17,846 nt of DNA from a bacterium (GTDB taxonomy: Bacteria > Patescibacteria > JAEDAM01 > Absconditabacterales > Absconditicoccaceae): NCBI GenBank assembly GCA_030528665.1, contig JAUMYK010000022.1:1-17846 (forward strand), written 5' to 3'. This document shows positions 16,440 to 17,846 of this stretch, in pieces; position 1 is the stretch's first letter, and every line of letters starts with the position of its first letter. The notes beneath the pieces are model-generated. The model ran no database searches. It worked only from the letters and a program-made list of their open reading frames with translations, and was not told the DNA's origin. Both the position numbers and the translations under genes were made by a program.

Positions 16440-17846
16440 ATGAAACTCTCACTTGATACCATAGTTGCATGGGCAAAAAGAAAAGGATTTGTCTATCCAA
16501 ACTCAGAAATTTATTGAGGACTTGCTAATGCCTGGGATTTTTGACCATATGGAGCACTTCTCAAGAAAAACATTGCAGATCTTTGGATCAAACATTTTAC
16601 CCAAGAAAGGGATGATGTTGTTTTTATGGATACTGCTATTATTGCACATCCAACGACTTGGCAAGCAAGTGGACACTTAGCAAGTTTTGCTGATGCTTTG
16701 ATTGATGATAAAAAGACTGGACAAAGATTTAGAGCCGATAAGATTATTGAAGAATATTTTGAAAAGATAAGAAACTGACTCTCCGATGAGGCGCTCGCTG
16801 AAAAACTTCAAGTTTCCAACCTTTCTCCTGAATCTCGAGGAAATGAAGGTATGGAAAAGTTTATCAAAGCTAATATCCCGAACAATCCCAATACTGGGAA
16901 TCCTGCTGAATGGACAGAATGCAGAAACTTCAACCTCATGCTCAGCACCACGCTTGGTCCAGTAGCTGATGAGAGTTCAAAAGTATATATGAGACCTGAG
17001 ACTTGCCAATCTCTGTTCACGGATTTTAAAGCAGTATTAGATACTACGAGAGCAAGGATTCCGTTTGGACTCGCTCAGATCGGAAAAGCTTTTAGAAACG
17101 AAATCACTCCAGGACAATTCCTCTATAGAACCAGAGAGTTTGAACAGATGGAGATTGAGTATTTTGTACCTGCAGATCCTGATAAAGCAATGGAGATCTA
17201 CAATCAATGGAAAGCTGACTGTATGCTCTATTGGACTGAAGTGATTGGAATCAATCCTGAACACTTGAGATTTAAGGATCACGAAAAATTGGCGCACTAT
17301 GCAGCTGCTGCAGTAGATGTAGAATATACATATCCTCGAGGATTTGGAGAGATCCAAGGTATCCACAATAGAACAGACTTTGATCTTAAGCAGCATCAAG
17401 AATATGCAGGTAAAGATATGCAATATACTGATCCTTACACTGGAGAGAGATATATTCCGTGGTGTATAGAGGCTTCGTTTGGGCTTGGTCGTCAGGTGAT
17501 GGTTGCGATGCTTGAGTTTTATGATGAGGAACAACTTGAAGATGGAAGTTCTCGTATCGTTGTGAGATTTCCAAAACAGCTGGCTCCGATCAAATTTGCG
17601 ATCCTTCCGCTTGTCAAAAAAGATGAAAAGCAGGTCGCAACCGCAGAAAAGATTTTCCGTGACCTGAGCAAGACTTTTAAATGTGAATACGATGATGGAG
17701 GTGCTATCGGAAAAAGATATAGAAGGCAAGATGAAATCTGAACTCCTTACTGCATTACAATTGATCCAGAAACTGTAGATGAAAGTTCACTAAACTTTGG
17801 AACGGTGACCATCAGAGAAAGGGATTCTATGCAGCAAAAGAGAGTC
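16440..17846 (+). CDS. glyS: Glycyl-tRNA synthetase, class II alpha2 type (3' partial)
   Basis: 469 codons from ATG 16440 to the right edge, in frame throughout with TGA as Gly at 16515, 16542, 16776 and 17739. It charges tRNA-Gly with glycine; here it would also have to charge the UGA-reading tRNA-Gly(UCA). Signatures: EIYGGLANAWDFGPYG (23-38, two UGA glycines), RDDVVFMD, HPTTWQASGH, RFRAD, motif 2 IGKAFRNEI followed by YRTREFEQMEIEYF, GIHNRTDFDL, motif 3 EASFGLGR, and the anticodon-binding domain LPLVKK, GGAIGKRYRRQDEIGTPYC with UGA Gly434. The zinc-binding cysteines found in some GlyRS insertions are absent. The catalytic core is complete; only the end of the anticodon-binding domain is missing. 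No Shine-Dalgarno precedes the ATG (CACAAGAAAA). Divergent from uvrA. Confidence 0.97.

Noticed and set aside
17037..17729. 230-codon minus-strand ORF
   Set aside because: It is an antisense shadow of glyS, whose protein sequence is unmistakable.
1..17846. UGA as tryptophan (code 4) or selenocysteine
   Set aside because: TGA occupies Gly positions such as TGPSG, GNIG and WDFGP, Trp is encoded by TGG here, and dozens of selenocysteines in house-keeping genes are not credible.

Overview
The window comes from a bacterium that reads UGA as glycine (translation table 25), as Gracilibacteria (BD1-5) and Absconditabacteria (SR1) of the Candidate Phyla Radiation do. Under the standard code uvrA, murD, glyS and a large ATPase each look shattered by in-frame TGA codons. 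If TGA is read as Gly, every one becomes a single intact frame, and many TGAs fall on invariant glycines: TGPSG of the second UvrA P-loop, GNIG of MurD, and EIYGG, WDFGP and DEIGTP of glycyl-tRNA synthetase. I count at least 37 such codons. All twelve genes whose stop is in view end in TAA or TAG. The sequence cannot decide between the two phyla. Coordinates below use code 25 and therefore join pieces that a standard-code gene finder would split.

Layout. (i) 1-2792, minus strand: a promoter, an antitoxin-toxin pair (RHH-type antitoxin, RelE/ParE-type toxin) and, 11 nt downstream, a large fusion of an ATP-grasp amino-acid ligase with a DUF1704 (tyrosine/phenylalanine carboxypeptidase, QEGLA-motif) domain that runs off the left edge. 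(ii) 2813-5489, minus: promoter, murD, an autoinhibited class III-type Fic AMP-transferase, ung, terminator. (iii) 5538-7668, minus: promoter, a small single-span membrane protein, a stand-alone SufB/SufD-family protein, an unknown 132-aa protein, a four-span membrane protein, terminator. (iv) 7711-11223, plus: a 1138-residue membrane-anchored ATPase of the VirD4/TraG-HerA type with a duplicated N-terminal domain; a plausible signal peptide lies just upstream but out of register. (v) 11224-11672: the only long gene-free stretch, holding inverted repeats, GC-rich alternative hairpins and a good intrinsic terminator. (vi) 11673-16220, minus: uvrA, then an unknown 445-residue single-span membrane protein. 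(vii) 16440-17846, plus: glyS, cut by the right edge.

Themes. DNA repair (uvrA, ung), wall synthesis (murD), Fe-S handling (SufD-like), DNA transfer or secretion (ATPase), and regulatory or toxin elements (Fic, toxin-antitoxin) are interleaved. The most interesting items are the ligase-carboxypeptidase fusion, a toxin whose key glycine is UGA-encoded and whose operon keeps an ATGA junction that looks like a standard-code relic, a synthetase for glycine that itself needs UGA-to-Gly decoding, and the displaced signal peptide before the ATPase. Almost no gene has a visible Shine-Dalgarno sequence.
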